Source: an uncultured Roseburia sp.
GTDB lineage: Bacteria; Bacillota; Clostridia; Lachnospirales; Lachnospiraceae
DNA: 8,706 nt
Direction: 5' to 3'
Assembly: GCA_910587865.1 (NCBI GenBank)
Contig: CAJUNX010000069.1
Location: forward strand, 3,240-11,945
Of this stretch, positions 1 to 6,924 are shown one piece after another (the first letter of the stretch is position 1; every line of letters begins with the position of its first letter). The translations under genes were made by a program, and so were the position numbers. The notes under the pieces were generated by a model. It was not told the origin of the DNA. It did no database searches and saw nothing but the letters and a program-made list of their open reading frames with translations.

Positions 1-183
1 CTCTGAGATGCCGGCGGCATCCGGAGATGAAGCCAGACCGGCATCCGGGAATGAAGAAGCCGCCTGGCCGGATCTCTGAGATGAAAAAACCGCCTGGCCG
101 GATCTCTGAGATGCCGGCGGCATCCGGAGATGAAGCCAGACCGGCATCCGGGAATGAAAAAGCCGCCTGGCCGGATCTCTGAG
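1..183. repeat. nested tandem repeat (minisatellite) before potB
   Basis: A 73-base unit (1-73) is followed by a 30-base internally deleted copy (74-103), then a second 73-base unit (104-176) and a final CTCTGAG (177-183). The two long units differ at one base (GAAGAAGCC versus GAAAAAGCC). Every unit begins CTCTGAGATG and ends CCGCCTGGCCGGAT. Inside the long unit, CCGGCATCCGG plus a GAtGAAGCC-like tail occurs twice, so the structure is nested. The overall period of 103 is not a multiple of three, so a reading frame entering the repeat changes phase between copies. Near-identity of the copies points to recent duplication or replication slippage. Confidence 0.9.
2..79 (+). CDS. possible 3' end of an upstream gene (potA by context), partial
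   Basis: The window opens inside an open frame that reads SEMPAASGDEARPASGNEE and then AAWPDL before TGA at 77-79. A second frame (from 3) stays open through the repeat and ends at TGA 180-182 with almost the same tail, because the repeat restates it in the other phase. In pot operons the ATPase gene potA usually precedes potB, so this could be an acidic, low-complexity C-terminal extension of PotA. Nothing in these residues is diagnostic of an ABC ATPase. Which frame is used, and whether either is coding, cannot be settled from the window. Confidence 0.25.
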   Translation, partial: SEMPAASGDEARPASGNEEAAWPDL

Positions 184-285
184 CGAAACGTTTTCCCGAC
201 TCAGCATCAGATCCGGGCAGGGAGGCTGCCGTCAGCTCATCGGACCGGCCGACCGCATGACCGCACGGTGCAGATGTGTTTAAAA

Positions 286-291
286 TGGAGG
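286..291 (+). promoter_or_regulatory. ribosome binding site that fixes the potB start
   Basis: TGGAGG at 286-291 sits five bases before ATG at 297. The longer in-frame reading from GTG at 276 would run through this site and has no comparable site of its own. ATG 297 is therefore the better start. Confidence 0.75.
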
Positions 292-296
292 TTGTT

Positions 297-1118
297 ATGT
301 ACCGATTAAAAAGACAGTTTCTGGCAGGTCCGTATCTGCTCTGGATCGCCGGTTTTATTCTTCTGCCGCTTGTTTTTATTCTGTATTACGCGTTTACCGC
401 AGACGGCAGTTTTACGTTTTCACAGGTGGCAGCCATCGCTGACCCCGTGCATCGGAAAGCCCTGTTTCTCGCTTTAAAGCTGGGTTTTTTCTGCACGCTT
501 GTCTGCCTGCTGCTCGCTTACCCGCTGTGCCTGATTTTAAGCCGGTTTCATTTCCGGCATCAGAGCTTTGTCGTGTTTTTGTTCATCCTGCCCATGTGGA
601 TGAACTTCATGCTGCGCATTCTGGCCTGGCGTCTTCTGCTCTCAAACAGCGGTCTGATCAATTCCCTGTTTGAGCTGATCGGAATCGGACATGTGAAGCT
701 GTTAAACACCCAGCTCTCCGTCGTGTTCGGCATGGTGTATGATTTTCTGCCTTTTATGGTTCTGCCCATTTATAATTCCATGGCCAGGATCAACAAGGAT
801 GTCATCGAGGCGGCGCGGGACCTCGGCGCAAACAGCGCAACCGTGCTGATAAAAATCGTCATTCCGCTCACACTTTCCGGCATTATCAGCGGGATCATCA
901 TGGTATTTGTGCCGGCCTTAACCTCGTTCGTCATCTCGGATCTTCTGGGCGGCGGCAAGGTCCTTCTGATCGGAAATGTCATCGAACAGGAGTTCATGCA
1001 GGGAATGAACTGGCATCTGGGCTCCGGCCTTTCGGTGGTGCTGATGATCTTTGTGGTTGTGAGTATGGCTCTTTTAAATACGTTTGAGAAAGAAGGAGGA
1101 AGTGCTGCGGTATGGTAA
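297..1118 (+). CDS. potB: spermidine/putrescine ABC transporter permease PotB
   Basis: This 273-residue protein is an inner-membrane permease of the polyamine importer PotABCD, pairing with PotC to form the channel. About six hydrophobic segments are visible, the first after a basic start (MYRLKRQF) near residues 12-32 and the last near 245-263. The cytoplasmic EAA loop that contacts the ATPase is clear at about 171-190: EAARDLGA, then a Pro in IVIPLTLSG. Length matches the family. The start at ATG 297 is chosen over an in-frame GTG at 276 because TGGAGG lies five bases upstream. The 3' end overlaps potC by seven bases, indicating translational coupling. The family call is firm; polyamine rather than another substrate is inferred from the PotB/PotC/PotD resemblance. 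Confidence 0.93.
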   Translation: MYRLKRQFLAGPYLLWIAGFILLPLVFILYYAFTADGSFTFSQVAAIADPVHRKALFLALKLGFFCTLVCLLLAYPLCLILSRFHFRHQSFVVFLFILPMWMNFMLRILAWRLLLSNSGLINSLFELIGIGHVKLLNTQLSVVFGMVYDFLPFMVLPIYNSMARINKDVIEAARDLGANSATVLIKIVIPLTLSGIISGIIMVFVPALTSFVISDLLGGGKVLLIGNVIEQEFMQGMNWHLGSGLSVVLMIFVVVSMALLNTFEKEGGSAAVW

Positions 1119-1894
1119 AAAAAGCGGTTCAGCGGTTTTATCTGGCTGTCATATTCCTGTTTTTGTATCTGCCGATCCTTGTTTTGATCGTGCTTTCTTT
1201 TAATAACTCCAAATCGAGGGTGGTATGGGGCGGTTTTACCCTGAAATGGTACGCCTCCTGTTTTACGGACGAGACGATTATGAGCGCGTTTACGACCACA
1301 CTGCAGATCACGATCGCAGCCGCGGTGCTCTCCACATTCATCGGAACGCTTGCCGCGATCGGGATCCATGCCATGAAAAAACGAAATAAGGCTATCATGC
1401 TCGGCGCGACGAATATTCCGCTTTTAAACGCGGATATCGTGACCGGTATTTCCATGATGCTCTTATTTGTCCGCTTTACAAACCTTGGCTTTGTGACCGT
1501 TTTAATCGCACACATTACGTTTAACATTCCCTATGTCATCTTAAATGTGCTCCCGAAGCTTAGCGAGGCCGGGCGCAGTACCTACGAGGCGGCCTTGGAT
1601 CTCGGAGCCTCCCCGCTGTACGCGTTTTATAAGATCACATGGCCGGAGATCCGCTCCGGTGTGTTTTCCGGATTCCTGATGGCAGTGACGATGTCCCTGG
1701 ATGATTTTTCCATCACCTTTTTTACAAAGGGCGCCGGGGTCAACACGCTCTCCACGATGCTTTACACAGAGCTGCGCAAAGGCATCCGCCCGGAGCTTTA
1801 CGCGCTCTCCACCATCCTGTTTCTGCTGGCCTTCCTCCTGCTGCTCGTCATGAATATCCATTCTGACCGCACCGGAACCGCCGCAGTGCGCTGA
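1112..1894 (+). CDS. potC: spermidine/putrescine ABC transporter permease PotC
   Basis: This 260-residue protein is the second membrane permease of the polyamine importer. It starts with a short basic segment (MVKKAVQRF), has about six membrane spans (first near 10-30, last near 230-247), and carries the EAA loop at about 159-178 (EAALDLGAS, Pro in TWPEIRSG). The LDDFSITFF stretch near 196-204 is typical of PotC. AAGGAGGA at 1093-1100 lies 11 bases before ATG 1112, inside the end of potB, and the two genes overlap by seven bases, so they are surely one transcript. It follows the usual potB-potC-potD order. Nothing appears truncated. Confidence 0.94.
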   Translation: MVKKAVQRFYLAVIFLFLYLPILVLIVLSFNNSKSRVVWGGFTLKWYASCFTDETIMSAFTTTLQITIAAAVLSTFIGTLAAIGIHAMKKRNKAIMLGATNIPLLNADIVTGISMMLLFVRFTNLGFVTVLIAHITFNIPYVILNVLPKLSEAGRSTYEAALDLGASPLYAFYKITWPEIRSGVFSGFLMAVTMSLDDFSITFFTKGAGVNTLSTMLYTELRKGIRPELYALSTILFLLAFLLLLVMNIHSDRTGTAAVR

Positions 1895-1947
1895 TCTTAC
1901 CGGATCCGCCGCATGTTACTGATTCTGTCAAAAGAAATGAGGAAATC

Positions 1948-3048
1948 ATGTTAAAAAAAGCAAATCTGCCTGCCCGGCTCTCTCTTTTGTCTGCGGCCAC
2001 AGCCCTCTGCTGTTTTGCAGCGGCCTGCGGCCAGACGGGAAACGACAGCGAAACCGGTGCGGCATCAAAGGAAGATAACACCCTGGTCGTGCTCAATTAC
2101 GGCAAGTATCTGGATCCCTCCGTAATCCGGATGTTTGAGGAGGAAACCGGCATTGACATCAAGCTTGAGGAATACGAAAGTCCGGAGGAGATGTATACCA
2201 AATTCACATCCGGTTCCATCCGCTATGATGTCGTCTGTACCTCCGATTATATGGTGGAGCGGCTGATCTCTGAGGGTGCGGTTGCGGAAATCGATTTTTC
2301 CGGATTTGAGTATTATGAAAATCTGAACCCGGAAATCATCCGGTCCGCACAGATTTATGATCCGGAAAGCAAATACTCTATGCCCTATTTTTACGGTACG
2401 CTCGGTATTTTATACGATACGAATCTGGTTCCGGCCGAAGCCACGGAATCCTGGAGTATCCTGTGGGACGAGACGTACGCGGACTCCATTATCATGCAGA
2501 ATTCCGTGCGCGACACGTTTGTTCCGGCCCTGCGCCTTCTTGATTATGATATCAATACCGAGGATCAGGGGCAGATGGAGGAGGCCGCAGCGCTTCTGAT
2601 CGAACAAAAACCGATCGTGTACGCTTATTACGTGGATGAGACGGCGGACGAGGTGGCTGCAGGAAACGCGGCCATGGCCCTTGTCTATTCCGGTGAGGCT
2701 GCCTACGCTGCCGAGCTGAACGAAGATCTCGCCTACACCGTACCGAAGGAGGGGTCGAATCTCTGGATTGATTCCTGGTTCATCCCGAAAAACAGCGCGC
2801 AGAAAGAAAACGCGCAGACGTTTCTGGATTTTCTCTGCCGTGAGGATGTTGCCATGGTGAATTTTGAGTATGTCTGGTACGGGACACCAAACCTTAAGGT
2901 AATGGAGCAGCTCGACGAGGAAACGCTCGCCGACGCCACGATTTTTCCCACCGAAGAGATCCTCTCGAACTGTGTGGTTTTCAAGCAGTTCAGCCAGGAT
3001 ACCACTGATCGGTATAATTATTTGTGGAAAATGCTCAAATCAGAATGA
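1948..3048 (+). CDS. potD: spermidine/putrescine-binding lipoprotein PotD
   Basis: This 366-residue protein is the extracytoplasmic polyamine receptor that delivers substrate to PotBC. It has a lipoprotein signal peptide: basic MLKKA, a hydrophobic core, and Cys27 in FAAACGQ as the probable lipidated residue. The lipobox is slightly atypical, with Ala rather than Leu at -3. The mature part opens with the family pattern LVVLNYGKYLDP, followed by FEEETGI, YDVVCTSDYMVERL and MPYFYGTLGILYD, then DSWFIPK and YVWYGTPN near the C-terminus. All are characteristic of PotD/PotF. TGAGGA lies just before ATG 1948. The gene is 53 bases after potC, same strand, consistent with one operon. No convincing terminator follows the stop. 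Confidence 0.93.
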   Translation: MLKKANLPARLSLLSAATALCCFAAACGQTGNDSETGAASKEDNTLVVLNYGKYLDPSVIRMFEEETGIDIKLEEYESPEEMYTKFTSGSIRYDVVCTSDYMVERLISEGAVAEIDFSGFEYYENLNPEIIRSAQIYDPESKYSMPYFYGTLGILYDTNLVPAEATESWSILWDETYADSIIMQNSVRDTFVPALRLLDYDINTEDQGQMEEAAALLIEQKPIVYAYYVDETADEVAAGNAAMALVYSGEAAYAAELNEDLAYTVPKEGSNLWIDSWFIPKNSAQKENAQTFLDFLCREDVAMVNFEYVWYGTPNLKVMEQLDEETLADATIFPTEEILSNCVVFKQFSQDTTDRYNYLWKMLKSE

Positions 3049-3081
3049 TTTACATTTTTAGTAATATTAGACAATTGTATT

Positions 3082-3110
3082 TTGAAAAAATCTGTGCTAG
3101 ATTATATCTA
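3082..3110 (+). promoter_or_regulatory. possible promoter upstream of the inverted-repeat element
   Basis: TTGAAA at 3082-3087 is followed by an AT-rich stretch with TATATC at 3103-3108 (15-base spacer) or TATCTA at 3105-3110 (17-base spacer). Either is a mediocre sigma-A-type match. It would direct transcription into the inverted-repeat element at 3129-3233 and towards the DUF5688-like gene. This is sequence resemblance only. Confidence 0.25.
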
Positions 3111-3128
3111 CGCAGCAGTCGTACACAG

Positions 3129-3233
3129 CAGAGGGCTGTCGCAAAATCCGGCAATTTCACACTATATGGTTGTGATTTCGCCGATATCCATACTATATAT
3201 TGTGTGTATGCACTATTTTGCAGCAGCCCTTTG
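3129..3233. repeat. imperfect inverted-repeat element, MITE-like
   Basis: The left end CAGAGGGCTGTCGCAAAAT (3129-3147) and the right end ATTTTGCAGCAGCCCTTTG (3215-3233) are inverted copies matching at 16 of 19 positions. The 105-base interval has no coding capacity of note and its interior is loosely palindromic (TATATGG-like and TATATAG-like segments face each other). Size and GGGCTGTCGCAAAA-type ends resemble a non-autonomous insertion element; such ends remind me of IS termini in clostridia, but I cannot name a family. A clear target-site duplication is not visible. The alternative is a hairpin-forming RNA or attenuator. Confidence 0.5.
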
Positions 3234-3282
3234 TAAATCGGAAGCACACGATTCACGGCCTCACACTCTCACTTCAGATAAC

Positions 3283-3298
3283 TGCGTCAGATGACGCA
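3283..3298. promoter_or_regulatory. perfect 7+7 dyad, possible operator
   Basis: TGCGTCA-GA-TGACGCA is a perfect inverted repeat with a two-base centre. Such a short centre suits a dimeric protein binding site better than an RNA hairpin. It lies 133 bases before the DUF5688-like start. No regulator is encoded nearby to pair with it. Confidence 0.35.
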
Positions 3299-3304
3299 TC
3301 TTTC

Positions 3305-3327
3305 CCGAAGCCACGAGGCGGCTTCGG
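3305..3327 (+). other. hairpin in the leader of the DUF5688-like gene
   Basis: CCGAAGCC (3305-3312) and GGCTTCGG (3320-3327) form an eight-pair stem with a seven-base loop. No T-run follows, so it is not a standard terminator. It lies six bases after the dyad at 3283-3298. In RNA it would be a stable leader hairpin; its role is unknown. Confidence 0.4.
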
Positions 3328-3430
3328 TATCGTACCTTCGCATCCATTTTTCTATGTACGTTCCCGCCTGTCAGAATCATCTATCCTTCCCCTACCACAC
3401 GGCATTCGCCAATATGACACAGGAGGCAAC

Positions 3431-4324
3431 ATGAACTATACTGATTTCAAAGACTCTGTCTTATCTTCGCTCCGGGCCGCCTTTGGTCCCGACGTAACAT
3501 TCAGCGTCTCAGACATTATCAAAAATAACGACACACATCTCGACGGTCTGACCATGCTCGGCACCGGCCGCAATCTCTCACCCACGCTTTATCTGAACCA
3601 CTATTACAGGCAGTATCAGAACAAGCGTCCGTTCTCCGATATTGTGGCCGATATCCGCGCTGTTTTTCTCGAGCATCAGACAAAAGGGCCAATTGACGTC
3701 TCCTTTTTTACCGACTATACCCGGGTAAAATCGCGCATTATTTTTAAGCTTGTCAATTATGCCCGCAACCGCGAATTGTTAGAACGCGTTCCTCACTACC
3801 GTTTTCTTGATCTCGCGATTGTCTTTAACTGTCTGCTCGAATCCGGATCTTCCGGCACCGCAACGATTCTCATTCATCATCAGCACCTGGACTACTGGCA
3901 TATCACAAAAGACGACCTCTATGCGCTCGCCAGAATCAATACTCCGGCGCTTCTGACCAGCGAACTGCACAGCATGACCGAGATCATCGCGGATCTCTTT
4001 CCGAATGATGCGTCCGCTCTTCTGTCAGAAGCCGCAGAGGCCTCCTTTCTGTATGTGCTCACGAATCAGCACAAGCTGAACGGCTCTGTCTGCATCCTCT
4101 ACCGGCATCTCCTTAAGGATATCGCCGACCGGATGAAAAGCGATCTCTACATCCTGCCCAGCAGCGTGCATGAGGTGCTGCTCATCCCCGCATCAGACCG
4201 AACCGCGGCTTCCGATCTGACCGATATGGTGCGGGACGTCAACACCACACAGCTTGCACAGGAAGAGATTCTCTCCGATCATGTGTATTACTTTTCCCGA
4301 ACGGCAAACCGGATCTCCATGTAA
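3431..4324 (+). CDS. DUF5688-like protein of unknown function
   Basis: This 297-residue protein resembles the DUF5688 family of Clostridia, which I recognise by overall pattern: a start of the MNYTDFKDSV type, a TLYLNHYY segment, an FSDIVADI segment, and later VHEVLLIPA followed by a C-terminal LSDHVYYFSRTANRI. No catalytic motif, signal peptide or membrane span is visible, so it is probably cytoplasmic. The frame stays open upstream to about 3200, but AGGAGG at 3421-3426 lies four bases before ATG 3431, and the upstream residues look non-coding. The gene is alone on its strand, after 380 bases of gene-free DNA, and its stop is one base from the glgA stop on the other strand. Function should be treated as unknown. 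Confidence 0.75.
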   Translation: MNYTDFKDSVLSSLRAAFGPDVTFSVSDIIKNNDTHLDGLTMLGTGRNLSPTLYLNHYYRQYQNKRPFSDIVADIRAVFLEHQTKGPIDVSFFTDYTRVKSRIIFKLVNYARNRELLERVPHYRFLDLAIVFNCLLESGSSGTATILIHHQHLDYWHITKDDLYALARINTPALLTSELHSMTEIIADLFPNDASALLSEAAEASFLYVLTNQHKLNGSVCILYRHLLKDIADRMKSDLYILPSSVHEVLLIPASDRTAASDLTDMVRDVNTTQLAQEEILSDHVYYFSRTANRISM

Positions 4325-4325
4325 A

Positions 4326-5789
4326 TCATCTGCAGCCGCTTGGCCGGTTTGTAATCATCATGTAGAGAGCTTCATACTCACGCGCGGAACTCTCCCAGGA
4401 AAAATCCTGCTGCATGCCGCGCAGTGCAAGCGCATTCCACGCCCTGCGGTCCGTGCGGTAGACTTTCATCGCGTACCGCAGCGTGGCAAGCATCTCATGA
4501 GCGTTATAATTTGCAAACGAAAATCCCGTACCGGTGTTTTCATATTCGTTATACGGCTCCACCGTATCTTTCAGTCCCCCGGTCTCACGCACGATCGGAA
4601 CGGTGCCGTACCTTAAGCTCATCAGCTGCGACAGCCCGCACGGTTCAAACAGGGACGGCATCAGAAACGCATCGCAGGATCCGTAAATCCGGTGTGCAAG
4701 ATCATCCGAATACCCGATATCTGCGTGCAGCTTGTCCGGATATTTTTCGGCGAAATAGCGGAAGGAGGACTCGTATTTTTCGTCCCCTGTCCCCAGCACG
4801 ACGATCTGAATCTTCTCCGTCGATAAGAGTTCTTCCATAATATATGTGACCAGATCAAATCCCTTCTGATCATACAGCCTGGAAACCATGCCGAGGAAAA
4901 AGACATCCGGCTCCGTGGGAAGCGAAAGCTCCCTCTGCAGGCTTTCCTTGTTCGCCGCTTTCTGGGAGACGAAATTCGTCTGATTAAAATGGTTTTCCAA
5001 AAAAACATCTGTCTCCGGATCGTACTCCTCATAATCAAGCCCGTTCGGAATTCCAAAAAGCACGTCGCTGCGCGCTCTCATCAGCCCGTCAAGCCCTTCC
5101 CCTCCCTCCGGAGTGGTGATCTCCATCGCATAAGTCCTGCTCACCGTCGTAATGGCGTCCGCATATACCACGCCGCCTTTTAAGTAGTTTGCCTCCCCGT
5201 AGGACTCCAGCTTGTCCGCCGTAAAGATCTGCTGGGGCAGACCGGTGATATCCGCCACCGCAGGCAGCGTAAATCGTCCCTGAAACTTCAGATTGTGAAT
5301 CGAATATACAGTCCGGATCCCCGCGTAATAGCGCTCGCCGCCATAGAGCGTCCGCAGATAAACCGGAATCAGGCCGGTCTGCCAGTCGTGACAGTGTATG
5401 ATGTCCGGGCAGAAATCCAAAAACGGAAGAGCCTCTAACACCGCCTTCGAGAAATAGGCAAACTTCTCCACATCCTCATGGATATGGTTGTATGGTTTGT
5501 CCCCTGCAAAATAAAATTCATTATCCACAAAATAATAAGTGATTCCGTCCGCCTTTGCCTGGAAGATCCCCGCATACTGCTTCCGCCAGCCAAGATTCAC
5601 GTAAAAATGGCACAAAAACTGAAGCTGCGCTTTCCACTGCGCGTCCATGCAGATATATTTCGGCAAAATCACCCTCACGTCATAGTTCTTCCGGTCAAAA
5701 TATTTTGGCAGTGATCCCGCGACATCCGCAAGCCCGCCGGTTTTGATAAAAGGCACAGCTTCTGATGATGCAAATAATATTTTTGTCAT
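4326..5789 (-). CDS. glgA: glycogen (starch) synthase GlgA
   Basis: This 487-residue cytoplasmic GT-B glycosyltransferase (family GT5) adds glucose from ADP-glucose to growing alpha-1,4-glucan chains. The ADP-glucose-binding KTGGLADV motif is at 16-23. HCHDWQTG is at about 132-139, SIHNLKFQG near 163-171, GIPNGLD at 246-252, SRLYDQKGFD at 303-312, and the conserved C-terminal EPCGLSQ at 382-388. Length is close to the usual 475-490. The start is ATG at 5789 because GGAGGG (5797-5802) lies seven bases upstream; an in-frame TTG at 5804 would overlap that site. A good promoter lies at 5828-5856. No other glycogen genes are in the window. It ends one base from the convergent DUF5688-like gene, with no room for a separate terminator. 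Confidence 0.96.
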   Translation of the reverse strand: MTKILFASSEAVPFIKTGGLADVAGSLPKYFDRKNYDVRVILPKYICMDAQWKAQLQFLCHFYVNLGWRKQYAGIFQAKADGITYYFVDNEFYFAGDKPYNHIHEDVEKFAYFSKAVLEALPFLDFCPDIIHCHDWQTGLIPVYLRTLYGGERYYAGIRTVYSIHNLKFQGRFTLPAVADITGLPQQIFTADKLESYGEANYLKGGVVYADAITTVSRTYAMEITTPEGGEGLDGLMRARSDVLFGIPNGLDYEEYDPETDVFLENHFNQTNFVSQKAANKESLQRELSLPTEPDVFFLGMVSRLYDQKGFDLVTYIMEELLSTEKIQIVVLGTGDEKYESSFRYFAEKYPDKLHADIGYSDDLAHRIYGSCDAFLMPSLFEPCGLSQLMSLRYGTVPIVRETGGLKDTVEPYNEYENTGTGFSFANYNAHEMLATLRYAMKVYRTDRRAWNALALRGMQQDFSWESSAREYEALYMMITNRPSGCR

Positions 5790-5827
5790 GTTACAACCCT
5801 CCAAGATCTCTTCTGAATCCTGGATTT

Positions 5828-5856
5828 ATTATAACTCTTTTTCCTTTGTCTGAAAA
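5828..5856 (-). promoter_or_regulatory. probable sigma-A promoter of glgA
   Basis: On the - strand, TTTTCA (5856-5851) and TATAAT (5833-5828) are separated by exactly 17 bases. The -10 is a perfect consensus and the -35 matches 4 of 6. Transcription would begin near 5821, giving a leader of about 30 bases with the GGAGGG site. The promoter sits in the 106-base gap after spo0A, so glgA can be transcribed independently of it. Confidence 0.65.
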
Positions 5857-5895
5857 GTATTAACTGTGCGGATCCGATGAATTTACAGCTGCTTT

Positions 5896-6693
5896 TCAGT
5901 ACATTTTATATTTCAGACGGATCCGGTCCGTAATGAGTGCAATGAATTCCGAATTCGTCGGTTTCCCTTTGCCGTTATGGATCGTATACCCGAACATCTC
6001 GTCAATCGTATCCATCTTTCCGCGGCTCCACGCCACCTCGATCGCATGCCGGATCGCGCGCTCCACACGGCTTGATGTCGTCTGATATTTCTTTGCGATC
6101 GTCGGATAGAGTATCTTTGTAATCGAATTGAGCATGTCCATATCATTGACGGACATGATAATGGCATCGCGCAGATACTGATATCCTTTTATGTGTGCGG
6201 GAACTCCGATCTCGTGTATAATCTCCGTCACATCCGCCTCAAGATTGCGTTCGCCAAACTCCTCCGCCTTCTCATAAGCATTCACTTTGCGCAGCTCCGT
6301 ATTTCTGTTTTGCGCATTTCCCTTTACGTGCTTAATCCGGTTTAATACCATGTCGTTATCAAAGGGCTTCATGATGTAGTAATCTGCACCGCGGTTGAAC
6401 GCATCCTCCGTAATTCTCTCCTGCCCGATCGCGCTGATCATGATAAAAGTCGGATGTTTTTTGATGCTCTTGTCGTTTCTTACACGGTCTAATACATCCA
6501 GTCCGTCAAGCTTCGGCATTATAATATCAAGCAATACCACATCCGGTTCTTTTGTTTTTATTACATTATACGCCTCTTCGCCATCTTTCGCTGTTCCGAC
6601 TACATTAAGTTCATCATCGCTTTCGATAATTTGTCCCAATAACCGCAACATTTTCTCATTATCGTCTGCAATTGCTACATTCAGCTTTTCCAT
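5896..6693 (-). CDS. spo0A: sporulation master response regulator Spo0A
   Basis: This 265-residue protein is the phosphorylation-activated transcription factor that commits cells to sporulation. The N-terminal receiver domain (about 1-120) has the acidic pair Asp10-Asp11, phosphoacceptor Asp56 in LLDIIMPKLDG, and the switch region FIMISAIGQE followed by IMKPFD with the conserved Lys. A variable linker leads to the C-terminal effector domain, whose DNA-binding helix-turn-helix includes TTSSRVERAIRHAIEVAW; the end FGYTIHNGKGKPTNSEFIALI is strongly conserved. Length matches the Bacillus protein (267). ATG 6693 has CTCCCC on the + strand (6701-6706, a GGGGAG site) seven bases upstream. No phosphorelay or spoIVB gene is in the window; spoIVB often precedes spo0A. 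No clear terminator separates it from glgA. Confidence 0.97.
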   Translation of the reverse strand: MEKLNVAIADDNEKMLRLLGQIIESDDELNVVGTAKDGEEAYNVIKTKEPDVVLLDIIMPKLDGLDVLDRVRNDKSIKKHPTFIMISAIGQERITEDAFNRGADYYIMKPFDNDMVLNRIKHVKGNAQNRNTELRKVNAYEKAEEFGERNLEADVTEIIHEIGVPAHIKGYQYLRDAIIMSVNDMDMLNSITKILYPTIAKKYQTTSSRVERAIRHAIEVAWSRGKMDTIDEMFGYTIHNGKGKPTNSEFIALITDRIRLKYKMY

Positions 6694-6755
6694 TCTGGCC
6701 CTCCCCTGACAGCTATGTTATTTCTTGATGATACTTATTCTGTCACATGATATTT

Positions 6756-6792
6756 TGTCGAAGTGCGTCGGCAAGAGGAAAATATGTCGGCA
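6756..6792 (-). promoter_or_regulatory. cluster of 0A-box-like sites in the spo0A leader
   Basis: TGTCGAA on the + strand at 6756-6762 is an exact match to the Spo0A binding core TGNCGAA. On the - strand TGCCGAC occurs twice, at 6773-6767 and 6792-6786, each matching except for the last base, with a 19-base repeat distance. Spo0A autoregulation is established in Bacillus. The exact box also overlaps TCGACA on the - strand, a possible -35 for a second promoter nearer the gene. Confidence 0.5.
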
Positions 6793-6809
6793 GTCTTATA
6801 CTTACTACC

Positions 6810-6818
6810 ATTGTAGCA
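6810..6818 (-). promoter_or_regulatory. possible extended -10 promoter for spo0A
   Basis: On the - strand TGCTACAAT (6818-6810) is an extended -10 element: TG, one base, then TACAAT (5 of 6 to TATAAT). No good -35 lies at the normal distance, which extended -10 promoters tolerate. Transcription would begin near 6803 and pass through the 0A-box-like cluster before the start codon. Confidence 0.4.
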
Positions 6819-6852
6819 TATTTTTGTAAAAAAGCTATTCCTTGTTAGAAGT

Positions 6853-6924
6853 ATCCGGCTGCCTTCCCGGATGTGGAATAACGCTTTAAAACCGCTAAAA
6901 TTTCCGGACCGTCCGGCTTTTTTT
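6853..6924 (+). ncRNA. possible small RNA ending in an intrinsic terminator
   Basis: On the + strand a six-pair hairpin (ATCCGG 6853-6858 with CCGGAT 6867-6872) is followed about 30 bases later by a second hairpin and a run of seven T. No + strand gene lies upstream, since spo0A is on the other strand, so the terminator has no obvious client. A short RNA divergent from spo0A would explain it. No strong promoter was found, so the 5' end is a guess. Confidence 0.25.
6904..6924 (+). terminator. rho-independent terminator-like hairpin
   Basis: CCGGA (6904-6908) pairs with TCCGG (6912-6916) around a CCG loop, then one C and seven T (6918-6924). The stem is short (five pairs) but GC-rich. Read on the - strand, only four T follow, so + strand use is favoured. 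Confidence 0.5.

Noticed and set aside
770..1369. - strand open frame of 199 codons opposite potB and potC
   Set aside because: It is the shadow of two well-supported permease genes and its sequence shows no domain.
3024..3294. Small open frames on both strands after potD
   Set aside because: They lie in AT-rich DNA and the inverted-repeat element, are near 70 codons or fewer, and lack ribosome binding sites.
3200..3430. N-terminal extension of the DUF5688-like gene to a start at 3200
   Set aside because: The extension crosses the right arm of the inverted repeat and both dyads, while AGGAGG directly precedes ATG 3431.
5870..5877. CGGATCCG palindrome between spo0A and glgA as a terminator or operator
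   Set aside because: It is only eight bases with no T-run or second copy, and is expected by chance at this base composition.
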